Source: Mesorhizobium sp. NZP2298 (lineage in GTDB: Bacteria; Pseudomonadota; Alphaproteobacteria; Rhizobiales; Rhizobiaceae). From it: a stretch of DNA of 64,000 bases. Every line of letters starts with the position of its first letter. The stretch's first letter is position 1. The translations under genes and the position numbers were made by a program. Under the pieces are notes generated by a model that searched no databases, was not told where the DNA came from, and saw only the letters and a program-made list of their open reading frames with translations. This document shows positions 1 to 8,452 of the stretch, piece after piece. The stretch is taken from NCBI RefSeq assembly GCF_013170825.1, contig NZ_CP033365.1:3670001-3734000 (forward strand), given 5' to 3'.

Positions 1-936
1 CTCTACCACATCCAGTGGAAGTTCCGTGACGAGGTGCGGCCGCGCTTCGGCGTCATGCGCTCACGCGAATTCCTGATGAAGGACGCCTATTCCTTCGACC
101 TTAACTTCGAAGGCGCGAGGGCCGCCTACAACAGGATGTTCGTGTCCTATCTCAGGACCTTCACGCGCATGGGCCTGCAGGCGATCCCGATGCGCGCCGA
201 CACCGGGCCGATCGGCGGCGATCTCAGCCACGAATTCATCATCCTGGCGGACACCGGCGAGAGCCAGGTCTATTGCGATCGCGATTATCTGTCGCTCCAG
301 GTGCCTGACGAAAACACCGACTTCGCCAATGACGCCGAGATATCGGACATCGTCAAAACCTGGACGACGCCTTACGCCGCTACCGACGAGATGCATGATG
401 AGGCGGCGTGGGACAAGCTCGGCGAAGCGGACCGGGTCTCGGCGCGGGGCATCGAGGTCGGCCACATCTTCCATTTCGGTGACAAATATTCCAAGCCCAT
501 GGGCGCCAAGGTGACCGGGCCCGACGGCAAGGACCATTTCGTCTCCGGCGGTTCCTACGGCATTGGCCCGTCACGGCTGGTCGCGGCGATCATCGAGGCC
601 AGCCATGACGAGAACGGCATCATCTGGCCCGACGCCGTGGCGCCGTTCGACATCGGCCTGATCAACATGAAGGTGGGCGACGCCGAGTGCGACCGCGTCT
701 GCGAGGAGCTCAATGCCGCCTTCACCGCCGCCGGCAAGGACGTGCTCTATGACGACACCGACCAGCGGCCGGGCGGCAAGTTCGCCACCGCCGACCTGAT
801 CGGCCTGCCCTGGCAAGTGATCGTCGGGCCGCGCGGCGTGGCCGCCGGCGAGGTCGAGATCAAGAATCGCAAGACCGGCGAGCGCGAAACGCTGCCGCTG
901 GCCGACGCGAAAAAACGCTTCGGTGCGGCCGCATGA
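1..936 (+). CDS. proS: Prolyl-tRNA synthetase, C-terminal part (cut by left window edge)
   Basis: Class II aminoacyl-tRNA synthetase that charges tRNA-Pro in the cytoplasm. The frame is open from base 1, leaving 311 residues; the short alphaproteobacterial enzyme has about 440, so roughly 130 N-terminal residues lie outside. Motif 2 is visible at the start ([17 protein letters not shown]), motif 3 is GIGPSRL, and the anticodon-binding domain follows ([20 protein letters not shown]). The length fits the type without the editing insertion. The stop overlaps the ATG of the next gene (ATGA), which fits the usual rhizobial proS-lolC-lolD order. Confidence 0.95.
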   Translation, partial: LYHIQWKFRDEVRPRFGVMRSREFLMKDAYSFDLNFEGARAAYNRMFVSYLRTFTRMGLQAIPMRADTGPIGGDLSHEFIILADTGESQVYCDRDYLSLQVPDENTDFANDAEISDIVKTWTTPYAATDEMHDEAAWDKLGEADRVSARGIEVGHIFHFGDKYSKPMGAKVTGPDGKDHFVSGGSYGIGPSRLVAAIIEASHDENGIIWPDAVAPFDIGLINMKVGDAECDRVCEELNAAFTAAGKDVLYDDTDQRPGGKFATADLIGLPWQVIVGPRGVAAGEVEIKNRKTGERETLPLADAKKRFGAAA

Positions 937-2219
937 GCGAGGCGGCTGCGGCAAGATCGGCGGGCGCCGGGCCGTTCTCCATCTTCGAACGCATGGTGGC
1001 ATGGCGCTATTTGCGCTCGCGGCGCAAGGAGACGGTGATATCGGTGATCGCCTCGATCTCCTTCCTCGGCATCATGCTGGGGGTGGCGACGCTGATCGTC
1101 GTCATGGCCGTGATGAACGGATTCCGGGCCGAGCTTCTGACGCGCATCCTCGGCGTCAACGGGCATCTGATCGTGCAGCCGCTCGATTCGCCGCTTGAGG
1201 ACTACGCCCAGGTCGCCGGCCGCATCAATGGCGTGCCCGGCGTAAAATACGCCATCCCGCTGATCGACGGCCAGGTGCTGGCGCAAGGCAATGTCGGCGG
1301 CGGCACCGGCGCGCTGGTGCGCGGCATACGCGGAGAGGATCTCGGCAAGATCGCCATCGTCGCCAGCAACGTCAAACAAGGCACGCTCGCCGATTTCGAC
1401 TCGGGCGAAGGCGTGGCCATCGGCAAGCGCATGGCCGAGAATCTCGGGCTGACGCTCGGCGACACCATCACCTTGATCTCGCCCGATGGCGACGTGACGC
1501 CGCTGGGCACCACGCCGCGCATGAAGGGCTACAAGATCGCGGCGATCTTCGAAGTCGGCATGTCGGAATATGACAGCTCCATCGTCTACATGCCGTTCTC
1601 GGAAGCGCAGCTCTACTTCAACATGGATGGACGCGCGCAGACGATCGAGATCTATGTCGACAATCCCGACGATGTCGACGCGCTGAAACCGAAGGTGGAA
1701 GAGGCGGCGCAGCGGCCCATCGACATGGTCGACTGGCGCCAGCGCAACGAGACCTTCTTTTCCGCCCTGCAGGTCGAGCGCAACGTCATGTTCATGATCC
1801 TGACGCTGATCGTGCTGGTGGCGGCGCTCAACATCATTTCCGGATTGATCATGCTGGTGAAGGACAAGGGGCACGATATCGCCATCCTGCGCACCATGGG
1901 CGCGACGCGCGGTGCCATCCTGCGCATCTTCCTGATGACGGGGGCGGCGATCGGCGTCACCGGTACGCTCGCCGGCGTGCTGCTCGGCGTCGTCATCTGC
2001 ACCAACATCGAATCGATCCGCCAGTTTTTCTCCTGGATGACCGGGAAGGTGCTGTTCAACCCGGAGCTCTATTTCCTCAGCCAGTTGCCGGCAAAGATGG
2101 ATCCACGCGAAACGACCTATGTCGTCATCATGGCACTTGGACTGTCCTTCCTGGCGACGGTGTTTCCAGCATGGCGGGCGGCTCGCCTCGATCCCGTCGA
2201 AGCCTTGAGGTACGAGTAG
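933..2219 (+). CDS. lolC: Lipoprotein-releasing system permease, LolC/LolE family
   Basis: Inner-membrane subunit of the LolCDE ABC machine, which extracts outer-membrane lipoproteins and hands them to LolA. The protein has 428 residues. A membrane helix near residues 30-52 is followed by a long periplasmic MacB-like domain (about 53-280) and an FtsX-type three-helix domain at the C-terminus ([20 protein letters not shown] onward). The start overlaps the proS stop by 4 bases and the stop overlaps the GTG of lolD, so the three genes are probably translationally coupled. No second permease gene lies nearby, so it may act as a homodimer as single LolF-type permeases do. That last point is inference. 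Confidence 0.9.
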   Translation: MSEAAAARSAGAGPFSIFERMVAWRYLRSRRKETVISVIASISFLGIMLGVATLIVVMAVMNGFRAELLTRILGVNGHLIVQPLDSPLEDYAQVAGRINGVPGVKYAIPLIDGQVLAQGNVGGGTGALVRGIRGEDLGKIAIVASNVKQGTLADFDSGEGVAIGKRMAENLGLTLGDTITLISPDGDVTPLGTTPRMKGYKIAAIFEVGMSEYDSSIVYMPFSEAQLYFNMDGRAQTIEIYVDNPDDVDALKPKVEEAAQRPIDMVDWRQRNETFFSALQVERNVMFMILTLIVLVAALNIISGLIMLVKDKGHDIAILRTMGATRGAILRIFLMTGAAIGVTGTLAGVLLGVVICTNIESIRQFFSWMTGKVLFNPELYFLSQLPAKMDPRETTYVVIMALGLSFLATVFPAWRAARLDPVEALRYE

Positions 2220-2899
2220 TGGCCGAGGTCATTATCGAACTGAAGAGCGTCGAGCGGCACTATGTGCAGGGGCCGCGCAAGCTCACCATCCTGAACGGCG
2301 CCGATTTCTCGCTGAAGCGCGGCGAGATGGTGGCGCTGGTGGCGCCGTCGGGCACCGGCAAGTCGACGCTGCTGCACACGGCCGGCCTGCTGGAGCGCCC
2401 TGACGCCGGCGACGTGATCCTGTCCGGCCGGGCCTGCGGACGACTGTCCGACGACGAACGCACGTCGATCCGCCGCAACGATGTCGGCTTCGTCTACCAG
2501 TTCCATCACCTGCTGCCGGAGTTTTCCGCATTGGAAAACATCATGATGCCGCAGCTGATCAAGGGCCTGTCGCGCAAAGAAGCGGCGGAGCGCGCCGCAC
2601 AGCTGCTCGACTATATGCAGATCGGCAAGCGCGCCTCGCACCGGCCGGCCGAATTGTCCGGCGGCGAGCAACAACGCGTCGCGATTGCGCGCGCGGTCGC
2701 CAATGCGCCGCTGGTGCTGCTGGCCGACGAGCCGACCGGCAATCTCGACCCGGTCACCGCCTCCTATGTGTTCGACGCGCTGGGCGCACTGGTCAAGCAA
2801 TCGGGCCTCGCGGCGTTGATCGCGACCCACAATCACGACCTGGCATCGCGCATGGATCGGCGCGTTACGCTCGCCGATGGCAAGGTGGTGCCGCTTTAG
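2219..2899 (+). CDS. lolD: Lipoprotein-releasing system ATP-binding protein LolD
   Basis: Cytoplasmic ATPase that powers the LolC/E permease. Walker A is APSGTGKST (about residues 42-50), the signature is LSGGEQQR, and Walker B is [13 protein letters not shown]. LolD-like features include [20 protein letters not shown] after the Q-loop. I chose the GTG at 2219, which overlaps the lolC stop TAG, giving 226 residues, the family length. An ATG at 2171 would add 16 unlike residues translated from lolC coding sequence. In many rhizobia dnaE follows; here it does not. Confidence 0.92.
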   Translation: MAEVIIELKSVERHYVQGPRKLTILNGADFSLKRGEMVALVAPSGTGKSTLLHTAGLLERPDAGDVILSGRACGRLSDDERTSIRRNDVGFVYQFHHLLPEFSALENIMMPQLIKGLSRKEAAERAAQLLDYMQIGKRASHRPAELSGGEQQRVAIARAVANAPLVLLADEPTGNLDPVTASYVFDALGALVKQSGLAALIATHNHDLASRMDRRVTLADGKVVPL

Positions 2900-3010
2900 G
2901 GCAGGTCGATGTTCGGTGCCGGAGTGGGTCCAACCTGGACAACCTCCAGCGAGATTTCGCGAATATAAGTTGCCGTCAGGGATTCTGATATCTTCGACAG
3001 CCACTCAGGC

Positions 3011-3181
3011 TTAGAACCGCCAGTAAGCATTCAGCGCGATCAAGGTGGAAGAGATCGCGATCATCACCAGGATCAGCAGCCAGGTTACAAAGTTGCGCGA
3101 GAGGCGCCACCGGCGGCCCTGTCTCATACGCTTTCGCCAGCGATCAGCTTGATTGGCGCCTTCGTGTTGCCCCACGTCCAT
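3011..3181 (-). CDS. Small single-pass membrane protein, unknown function
   Basis: A 56-residue product from the ATG at 3181. A hydrophilic, strongly basic N-terminus (RWRKRMRQGRRWRLSRNF) is followed by one clear membrane helix (TWLLILVMIAISSTLIAL) and a short tail. The positive-inside rule predicts a cytoplasmic N-terminus. The open frame continues to 3313, but the extra residues look noncoding. No strong ribosome-binding site is visible. It converges on lolD. I do not recognise a family. Between lolD and this gene (2900-3010) I see nothing clear. Confidence 0.45.
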   Translation of the reverse strand: MDVGQHEGANQADRWRKRMRQGRRWRLSRNFVTWLLILVMIAISSTLIALNAYWRF

Positions 3182-3458
3182 CGCTCGGTAGTCGTACAGC
3201 TTGGCCACTATTGTCTCGACTGAGATTGAGTGCAAGCAGGCGTTACCACAGCTTGCCCTAGCCGAGGAACCGCAAGCTTGAAGCGCGCCAGGAGCCGCAA
3301 AAGGCTCATCCATACGCTACGGGAAGATGGCGTCGCCCACATCCTCCTGACCTGTTGATAGGTTTCGCGCCGTCAACCTTTCCTTAACCCTGCCGATTTG
3401 ATCGCTCGAAGATTCCGGCCGCGGGCGGATTCTGTGCGTTGACTTTGAAACAAAGTTA

Positions 3459-3473
3459 GAACAAATTGAGAAC
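3459..3473 (+). promoter_or_regulatory. LexA (SOS) box, alphaproteobacterial type
   Basis: GAAC at 3459-3462 and GAAC at 3470-3473 are separated by exactly 7 bases, and each is followed by A. This is the direct-repeat GAAC-N7-GAAC (equivalently GTTC-N7-GTTC) LexA site known from alphaproteobacteria. A TTGACT hexamer at 3439-3444 is a plausible -35 element, so the box would cover the -10/start region. The micro-gene at 3496 begins 22 bases downstream. The rest of 3182-3458 shows no gene. Confidence 0.7.
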
Positions 3474-3495
3474 ATATCAACAACAGGAGAGAGTT

Positions 3496-3582
3496 ATGAC
3501 CGATCTGGTTCAGGATGTCATCTCGCTGGTTTGCATGAGTGCGTTTCTCGTTTCCATGGCGATCTGGATCGGCGCCATGTGA
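3496..3582 (+). CDS. 28-residue membrane micro-protein under an SOS box (SidA-like candidate)
   Basis: A short gene with a strong ribosome-binding site (AGGAGAGAG, about 5 bases before ATG). The product starts MTDLVQD and then forms one hydrophobic helix containing SAFLVSMAIWIGAM, ending at TGA 3580-3582. It has 28 residues. A perfect LexA box ends 22 bases upstream and a stem-loop lies 4 bases after the stop. Caulobacter SidA, a 29-residue inner-membrane SOS-induced division inhibitor, has the same size, topology and control. I see no clear sequence identity beyond this, so shared function is inference. It could also be some other small stress membrane peptide. Confidence 0.65.
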   Translation: MTDLVQDVISLVCMSAFLVSMAIWIGAM

Positions 3583-3586
3583 TTTG

Positions 3587-3603
3587 GCGGCTCTCGCCGC
3601 TTT
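3587..3603 (+). terminator. Short stem-loop after the micro-gene
   Basis: GCGGC at 3587-3591 pairs with GCCGC at 3596-3600 around a TCTC loop and is followed by TTT. This could be a weak intrinsic terminator isolating the micro-gene transcript from the downstream SRPBCC gene. Confidence 0.4.
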
Positions 3604-3692
3604 GGTTTCCGCAGGTGAAAGCCGCTCCCCGTTAAGTCTTTCTTGCCGCAGCGACGCTAGGGTGCGCTTCCAAGGCAGGGAGCAATGTCGAG

Positions 3693-4232
3693 GTGTCGCC
3701 CATCGTCACGGCCCTTCTGGTGGCCAGCAATCTCGGGCTGATCTTTCTCTTGATGACCGCACCGCTCGGTTTGCGCACGGTCAGGATGAGCCGCTTGATT
3801 GCGATGGACCGTCAGCGCCTCTGGCAGGCGCTGTGGCCGCTTGGCAGCGATGCCGGCTGGTCCGGCGAGATCCTGTCGGTGCAGCCGTTGGAAGGGGACG
3901 GTGTGGCCCGCATCCTGCTGTCGTGGGAAGGCCGCGACGGCAAGCCGATCGAACGCAGGGCACGGTTTGACGATATCGTCGAAGGCAGCCGCTTCACGAT
4001 GCGTGTCGTCGAGGATACCGCGCTCGATGCCTCGTTCTGGACGGACTATCGCGAAACCACGGAGCTCGTTTCCGAAGGCGGCGGCACGCGGGTGACGCTC
4101 GGCCAGACGGATCGTTACCGCGGCGTTGCCTTCCTGGTGTTCCGTTACTTCGCCATGCGCCGCGAGTTGTCCAAGCTGCAACGCTGGGCGACCTGGCTGA
4201 GCGGATGCTCGAACCAGCCGCCCTTGCGATAA
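3693..4232 (+). CDS. SRPBCC-fold protein with N-terminal membrane helix; probably the front part of a broken gene
   Basis: A 179-residue frame from a GTG start. A membrane helix (residues about 5-27) precedes a START/polyketide-cyclase-like SRPBCC domain (RLWQALWPLGSDAGWSGEIL to GTRVTLGQTDRY). The last ~10 residues (GCSNQPPLR) look out of frame. From 4199 the +2 frame reads ERMLEPAALAIMTG, and from 4242 the original frame resumes with SGFAVLSALMLWPFFG directly into the metalloprotease sequence. Two compensating single-base changes would therefore join this to the next feature as one protein with an SRPBCC domain and a site-2 protease. The function is unknown. Confidence 0.55.
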   Translation: MSPIVTALLVASNLGLIFLLMTAPLGLRTVRMSRLIAMDRQRLWQALWPLGSDAGWSGEILSVQPLEGDGVARILLSWEGRDGKPIERRARFDDIVEGSRFTMRVVEDTALDASFWTDYRETTELVSEGGGTRVTLGQTDRYRGVAFLVFRYFAMRRELSKLQRWATWLSGCSNQPPLR

Positions 4233-4241
4233 TGACCGGTT

Positions 4242-4942
4242 AGCGGCTTTGCCGTACTGTCGGCATTGATGCTGTGGCCGTTCTTCGGCCTTCACCTCGG
4301 CGGGCTGGCGCTCGCCTCGATCCTTACCTCGGTCGTGGCCCTGCATGAACTCGGCCACATGGCGGCGTTCCGGCTGATGGGCCACCGCAAGGCGCGGATG
4401 ATCTTCATCCCGCTGCTCGGCGGCATCGCCATTGGCGGCCGGCCATACAACAGCCGTTTCGAAGTTGCCTTCGTGGCGCTGATGGGGGCTGGATTCTCCG
4501 CCTTCCTGGTGCCGATCGTCATTGCCCCCAGTGCGTTTCGGGCGGCGAGGGGCACAAGGCCGCGGCCGCGCTGCTGGCGGCGCTGGCGGGCTGCGCCGCC
4601 TTGTTCAACATCGCCAATCTGGTGCCGGTGTGGAAGTTCGACGGCGGCCAGGTGCTGCGCCAGATCTGCCCGGGGCCGATCGCGCTGGCGCTGGCTTCGT
4701 TTTTCCTGCTCTCGGCGTTCCTGGCGGTGGGGTGGCGGGCCGGCTTTTCCTCCGGCTTCCTGCTCGCGGCGGGGGCGGTCTTTTCAATCCTCAGCCTGCT
4801 GACCATGGGCAGCGGGATCAAGCCGCGTTACGAGCTGGAGCCGATCCGCACGGTCGACCGCTTCGCCATCGCCTGCGCGCTGCTGGCGGTGTTCGTCATC
4901 CATGGCTGCGGCGTCCTGTGGGCGTCGGCGCAGTTGCTTTGA
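4242..4942 (+). pseudogene. Site-2 protease (M50-like) membrane metalloprotease, frameshifted
   Basis: The zinc motif HELGH is clear in VVALHELGHMAAFRLMGH, and the second M50 motif NLVPVWKFDGGQ lies later but in another frame. Frame 1 (to about 4528) reads through GGIAIGGRPYNSRFEVAFVALMGAGFSAFLVP. From the run of five Cs at 4527-4531 the reading must shift by one base to give QCVSGGEGHKAAAALLA and then the frame ending at 4942. One missing C in the homopolymer would repair it. With the two shifts just upstream, this locus carries three lesions, so real decay is more likely than a single sequencing slip. Confidence 0.65.
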
Positions 4943-4963
4943 GCCATGTTGAACCCGAAGGGT

Positions 4964-5707
4964 TCAACCAGTCTTTCGGACTGGCTCGGTGGGTGCAGCC
5001 ACGGCGGGACCGAAAACATCCTCGAAGGCTGATTTCAGCGCCAGATCGAGGTCGGCCATGCCAATGGGAAGGCCGAGGTCGACGAGGCTGGTGACACCGT
5101 GGTCCTGCACGCCGCAGGGCACGATGCCGCTGAAATGGTCGAGATCCGGCTCGACATTGATGGCGATGCCGTGAAAACTCACCCAGCGCCGCAGCCGGAT
5201 ACCTATTGCCGCGATCTTATCCTCGGCCGGCGAACCGTCCGGCAAGGCAGGGCGATCGGGCCGCATCACCCAGACGCCGACCCGGTCCTCGCGGCGTTCG
5301 CCGCGCACGTTGAAGGCGGCGAGCGTGCCGATGATCCACTGTTCGAGCGCGGCGACGAAGGCGCGCACGTCCTCGCGTCGCCGTTTCAGGTCAAGCATGA
5401 CATAAGCGACCCGCTGGCCCGGTCCATGATAGGTGTATTCGCCGCCGCGACCGGCCGAAAAGACCGGGAACCGGTCGGGATCGATCAGGTCCTCGACGCG
5501 CGCGCTGGTGCCGGCGGTGTAGAGCGGCGGATGTTCGACCAGCCAGACCATTTCGCCGGCGGCGCCGCTGCGTATCGCCTCGGCACGCGCCTCCATGAAG
5601 GCAAGCGCATCGGGATAGGGGGTAAGGCCAGGCTCGATGCGCCACTCGACCGGTGCTGAACCGGGGAGCGGCAGGAACGACGTGGCGATCTGGCTGCGTT
5701 CTGTCAT
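4964..5707 (-). CDS. lipB: Octanoyltransferase (lipoate biosynthesis)
   Basis: Transfers octanoyl from acyl carrier protein to lipoyl domains of 2-oxoacid dehydrogenases and the glycine cleavage H protein. Family landmarks are [23 protein letters not shown], the lysine in [11 protein letters not shown] and the acyl-accepting cysteine in [15 protein letters not shown]. From the ATG at 5707 ([11 protein letters not shown]) the product has 247 residues, a normal length. The upstream in-frame ATG at 5776 would add 23 unlike residues. It stands alone between the degraded protease and the tRNA. Confidence 0.92.
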   Translation of the reverse strand: MTERSQIATSFLPLPGSAPVEWRIEPGLTPYPDALAFMEARAEAIRSGAAGEMVWLVEHPPLYTAGTSARVEDLIDPDRFPVFSAGRGGEYTYHGPGQRVAYVMLDLKRRREDVRAFVAALEQWIIGTLAAFNVRGERREDRVGVWVMRPDRPALPDGSPAEDKIAAIGIRLRRWVSFHGIAINVEPDLDHFSGIVPCGVQDHGVTSLVDLGLPIGMADLDLALKSAFEDVFGPAVAAPTEPVRKTG

Positions 5708-5933
5708 GGCTTTTCGTTTTTCACTTATGCCGCCGCGATCCGCTTGCACTTTCGGGCGGCATGCATCTGTCTCCATATGGCGTTATCAGCTGGAAACGTC
5801 CAGTTCCGGCCCTTCATTCCAATCCTGTGGACCGTTATGCCAATCGCTTGAGATTATTGCGTGTAGCGCACTTGTTTCACCGGAAACGATTTGCTACACG
5901 CCGCGAGCCGGTCGGTTCCGGCTCCTACCACGT

Positions 5934-6018
5934 GCGGTCGTGGCGGAATTGGTAGACGCGCAGCGTTGAGGTCGCTGTGGGGCAACCCGTGGAAGTTCGA
6001 GTCTTCTCGACCGCACCA
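5934..6018 (+). tRNA. tRNA-Leu (anticodon GAG)
   Basis: Acceptor stem GCGGTCG (5934-5940) pairs with CGACCGC (6008-6014), followed by ACCA encoded in the DNA. The D-loop contains AATTGGTAGAC. The anticodon loop TTGAGGT gives GAG, reading CTC/CTT. A long variable arm (GGGGCAACCC) marks a class II tRNA, and the T-loop TTCGAGT is present. The long open frame on the opposite strand over this tRNA is an artefact. Confidence 0.93.
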
Positions 6019-6142
6019 ACTCTCGATCCGTCGGCATCGCGATTGCCGCCATCCGAAGCCCAAACAGAGATCAGGTCTCGACGTCCAGCCGTATCTTGAG
6101 GTCGAGCAGCCGCGGGGCCTTGTTGCACACCCTTTTGGAGCC

Positions 6143-6209
6143 GGCAGTGCGCGGCGTAGAGGTCGCTGTGTGGCAACCCCGTGGAAGTCGATTCTTCTCG
6201 ACCGCGCCA
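6143..6209 (+). pseudogene. Decayed copy of the 3' part of tRNA-Leu(GAG)
   Basis: From GGCAGTGCGC to TCTCGACCGCGCCA this stretch matches positions 5951-6018 of the upstream tRNA-Leu, from the D-arm through the anticodon loop (TAGAGGTCGCTGTG), the variable arm and the acceptor 3' strand. It has a handful of substitutions and small gaps and no 5' half. A tRNA 3'-half copy just downstream of an intact tRNA is what integrases leave as an attachment site. The rest of 6019-6355 holds no gene that I can see. Confidence 0.7.
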
Positions 6210-6355
6210 TTTCGGTACAAAACCGGGCACTCCTGCCGGAGCCGTGCCGCCGCCCATCACCAGATTTCCAGAACCGTCTGCCTTCCGAGAGTACAGATTT
6301 CCGTGCCGTCCACCGTCGACGTTGTCGATCACCGCGCGGCCACAAGCGCGGGAGG

Positions 6356-7318
6356 TCAATCGACGACTTCTGCTTCCAGATCGTCCCCTTGCCTCCGGCC
6401 ACCGTCAGAACGGCGAAATGCTCGGTAGCGGCCAGGCGATAGGCCGTGATGTCGATGGAAAAGCTTCGAAAATGCGGTCGCGGTCTCATAGCCGACACGG
6501 GCCGCAATCCGTGCAATCGCCTCGTCGCTTGTTTCGAGCAGAAATGCGGCCTCCGACATCCGGCGCGCGATCAGATAGCGGTACATGGGCTCGCCGACGA
6601 GCTTGGTGAAGCGGGCCGAAAACGCCGAACGACCAAGTCCCACGCTTTGCCCGAGGTCGCCAAGCGTCCAGGGCCGATCCGGTCGTTCGTGGATCAACTG
6701 AAGGGCCGGTCCTATGTGCGGGTCCGCCATCGCCCCTAGCCATCCGCCTTCTCCGGGGCCGAGCGACTTGATCCAGCTCCGCAACACCTCGACGAACAGC
6801 ACTTCAGTCAGACGTGAGAGCGCGACGCCTTGTCCGGGACGCTCGAACGCCGCCTCGCTCACCATGCGTTGCAAAATCGCCGCGAGCCATCCTCCGTCTT
6901 CCGCCGGCTTCAGGAGAAGCAGGGGCGGAAGCAATTCCAAAACGCTGCCGCGCGAGGGCCGTGCCACAGTGAAATTACCACAGATCATCGTCGCGACAGG
7001 CTGCCCGCCGCCGCCGTGACGAATGAGGCCAAGACGCCCGGCCAGTCGATCGATGTCGACAATCGGTAACGGCTCCGTCCGGCTATCCGAGTAGATCACA
7101 TGGGGCTCGCCACGCGTGACGACGACAAAGTCGCCCTCGCTCATGTGGAGTTCTCGTCCCTCTTCGAGCGCGAGGGTAGCCGAGCCACGGCTGAGATAGT
7201 GGAACAGGGCGTAGGGGCGCTTTGGCAACGCGACATTCCAGGGATGGCCGAGCTCGAAGTGGAACAGCAAGGTTCCGCCAAGGCGAACGCGATCGAGCAC
7301 TTCAGCGAGGATGTCCAT
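6356..7318 (-). CDS. AraC-family transcriptional regulator with N-terminal cupin
   Basis: An N-terminal ligand-binding cupin (about residues 1-170, including FHYLSRGSATLALEEG and SEGDFVVVTRGEPHVIY) precedes a C-terminal AraC double helix-turn-helix (about 205-310: WTLGDLGQSVGLGRSAFSAR, then IARIAARVGYETATAFSKLF). The start at ATG 7318 (MDILAEVLDRV) gives 320 residues; the open frame upstream is less likely coding. It is transcribed away from the alpha/beta hydrolase at 7533 across a 214-base gap and probably controls it and the following genes. The inducer is unknown. Confidence 0.82.
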   Translation of the reverse strand: MDILAEVLDRVRLGGTLLFHFELGHPWNVALPKRPYALFHYLSRGSATLALEEGRELHMSEGDFVVVTRGEPHVIYSDSRTEPLPIVDIDRLAGRLGLIRHGGGGQPVATMICGNFTVARPSRGSVLELLPPLLLLKPAEDGGWLAAILQRMVSEAAFERPGQGVALSRLTEVLFVEVLRSWIKSLGPGEGGWLGAMADPHIGPALQLIHERPDRPWTLGDLGQSVGLGRSAFSARFTKLVGEPMYRYLIARRMSEAAFLLETSDEAIARIAARVGYETATAFSKLFHRHHGLSPGRYRAFRRSDGGRRQGDDLEAEVVD

Positions 7319-7532
7319 CCTCCCGATGCTAATACGACGGACGGTCCGACACAATATTCGGACGATTGAGGCCTAACGTCCAAATGACCCCCGTACTAGT
7401 TGATCGCAAGTCGAGCCGACAGGTCGCGCGGCAACCATCACCCGCAGCGGCGGATGGGAGAACCGCGACTTGTGCCGACACGTCTGTTCTTTCCTCGGAC
7501 CCCCTTCGTCCGTTATCTCAACAGGAGCACCA

Positions 7533-8303
7533 ATGCGAAATCTTCTACTCTCCGTCGCCACTATCCTCATGGCCGGAGCAGCAATTGCCGCCCCCGCCCA
7601 ATCGGCTCAGCTGCCCAAGGGGGCGGCTCACAATATCGTGCTCGTCCATGGCGCCTTCGTCGACGAGACGAGCTGGAAGCCGGTTGCCGACATCCTCACG
7701 AAGAAGGGCTACAACGTAACGCTCGTCGAAAACCCGCTCACCTCGCTTGCGGCGGACGTCGATGCCACCAAACAGGCGCTCGCCAAACAGAACGGCAGGA
7801 CCGTCCTCGTTGGCCACTCCTGGGGCGGTGTGGTCATCACGCAGGCGGGTAACGATCCCAAGGTTTCGGCGCTCGTCTACGTCTCCGCATTCGCGCCCGA
7901 CGTGGGAGAATCCCTGGCGAGCCTGGCCAAGAGCGGTCCGGCAACCGCGGGCGGCGCGGCGATTCATCCCGACGAAAAGGGCAACCTCTACATCGATCCC
8001 AAAGTGTTTCCTTCGGCAGTCGCGGCCGACCTTCCCGCGGAGATCGCCGAATCCCTGGCAAACCATCAGCTGCCGTTGAACCACACGGCGTTCGAGGCTC
8101 CCGTCGATACGGCAGCCTGGCATGACAAGCCGACATTCTATGTGATCAGCACGAAGGACAAGGTCATCGCACCCGAGGTCCAGAAGATATTCGCCGAAAG
8201 GATGAAGGCCCAGACGACGGAGGTCGCCGGTAGCCATGCCTCCCTGGTCGTCCACGCCAAGGAAGTCGCCGCGGTGATTGAAAAGGCTGCACTCGTGAAG
8301 TGA
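7533..8303 (+). CDS. Secreted alpha/beta hydrolase
   Basis: 256 residues from the ATG at 7533, preceded by AGGAG. A signal peptide (MRNLLLSVATILMAGAAIAA, cleavage near APAQSA) suggests periplasmic location. The alpha/beta-hydrolase fold is shown by NIVLVHGAFVDETSW (oxyanion loop), the nucleophile elbow GHSWGG (serine) and a late histidine in VAGSHASLVV. Related proteins are often annotated as salicylate-esterase-like or non-haem chloroperoxidase-like; the substrate cannot be read from the sequence. It is divergent from the AraC regulator and followed by a second hydrolase. Confidence 0.82.
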   Translation: MRNLLLSVATILMAGAAIAAPAQSAQLPKGAAHNIVLVHGAFVDETSWKPVADILTKKGYNVTLVENPLTSLAADVDATKQALAKQNGRTVLVGHSWGGVVITQAGNDPKVSALVYVSAFAPDVGESLASLAKSGPATAGGAAIHPDEKGNLYIDPKVFPSAVAADLPAEIAESLANHQLPLNHTAFEAPVDTAAWHDKPTFYVISTKDKVIAPEVQKIFAERMKAQTTEVAGSHASLVVHAKEVAAVIEKAALVK

Positions 8304-8452
8304 CGATACCGCTCCCGGCACCTTCGTGCCGGGAGCAACACGCGTGCTCGACGGACCACGGAATGCCTTGGACCGCGAGCGGCTCAGACCCAGCCAAAAC
8401 CGCGCCAGCTACTCCCATTCAATTATTCGATGCCAAGCATCCGGAGGATGAC

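Noticed and set aside
2171-2218. ATG start of lolD at 2171
   Set aside because: It would add 16 residues read from the lolC end; the GTG at 2219 gives the family length and couples to the lolC stop.
6019-6142. A second tRNA remnant around CTTGAGGTCGAGCAGCCGCG
   Set aside because: Only about ten bases around the anticodon resemble tRNA-Leu and no arms can be built; too weak to call.
5854-6516. Minus-strand reading frames across the tRNA-Leu and its copy (peptides with FHGLPHSDLNAARLPIPP)
   Set aside because: They are antisense readings of tRNA-Leu sequence, a well-known false protein prediction.
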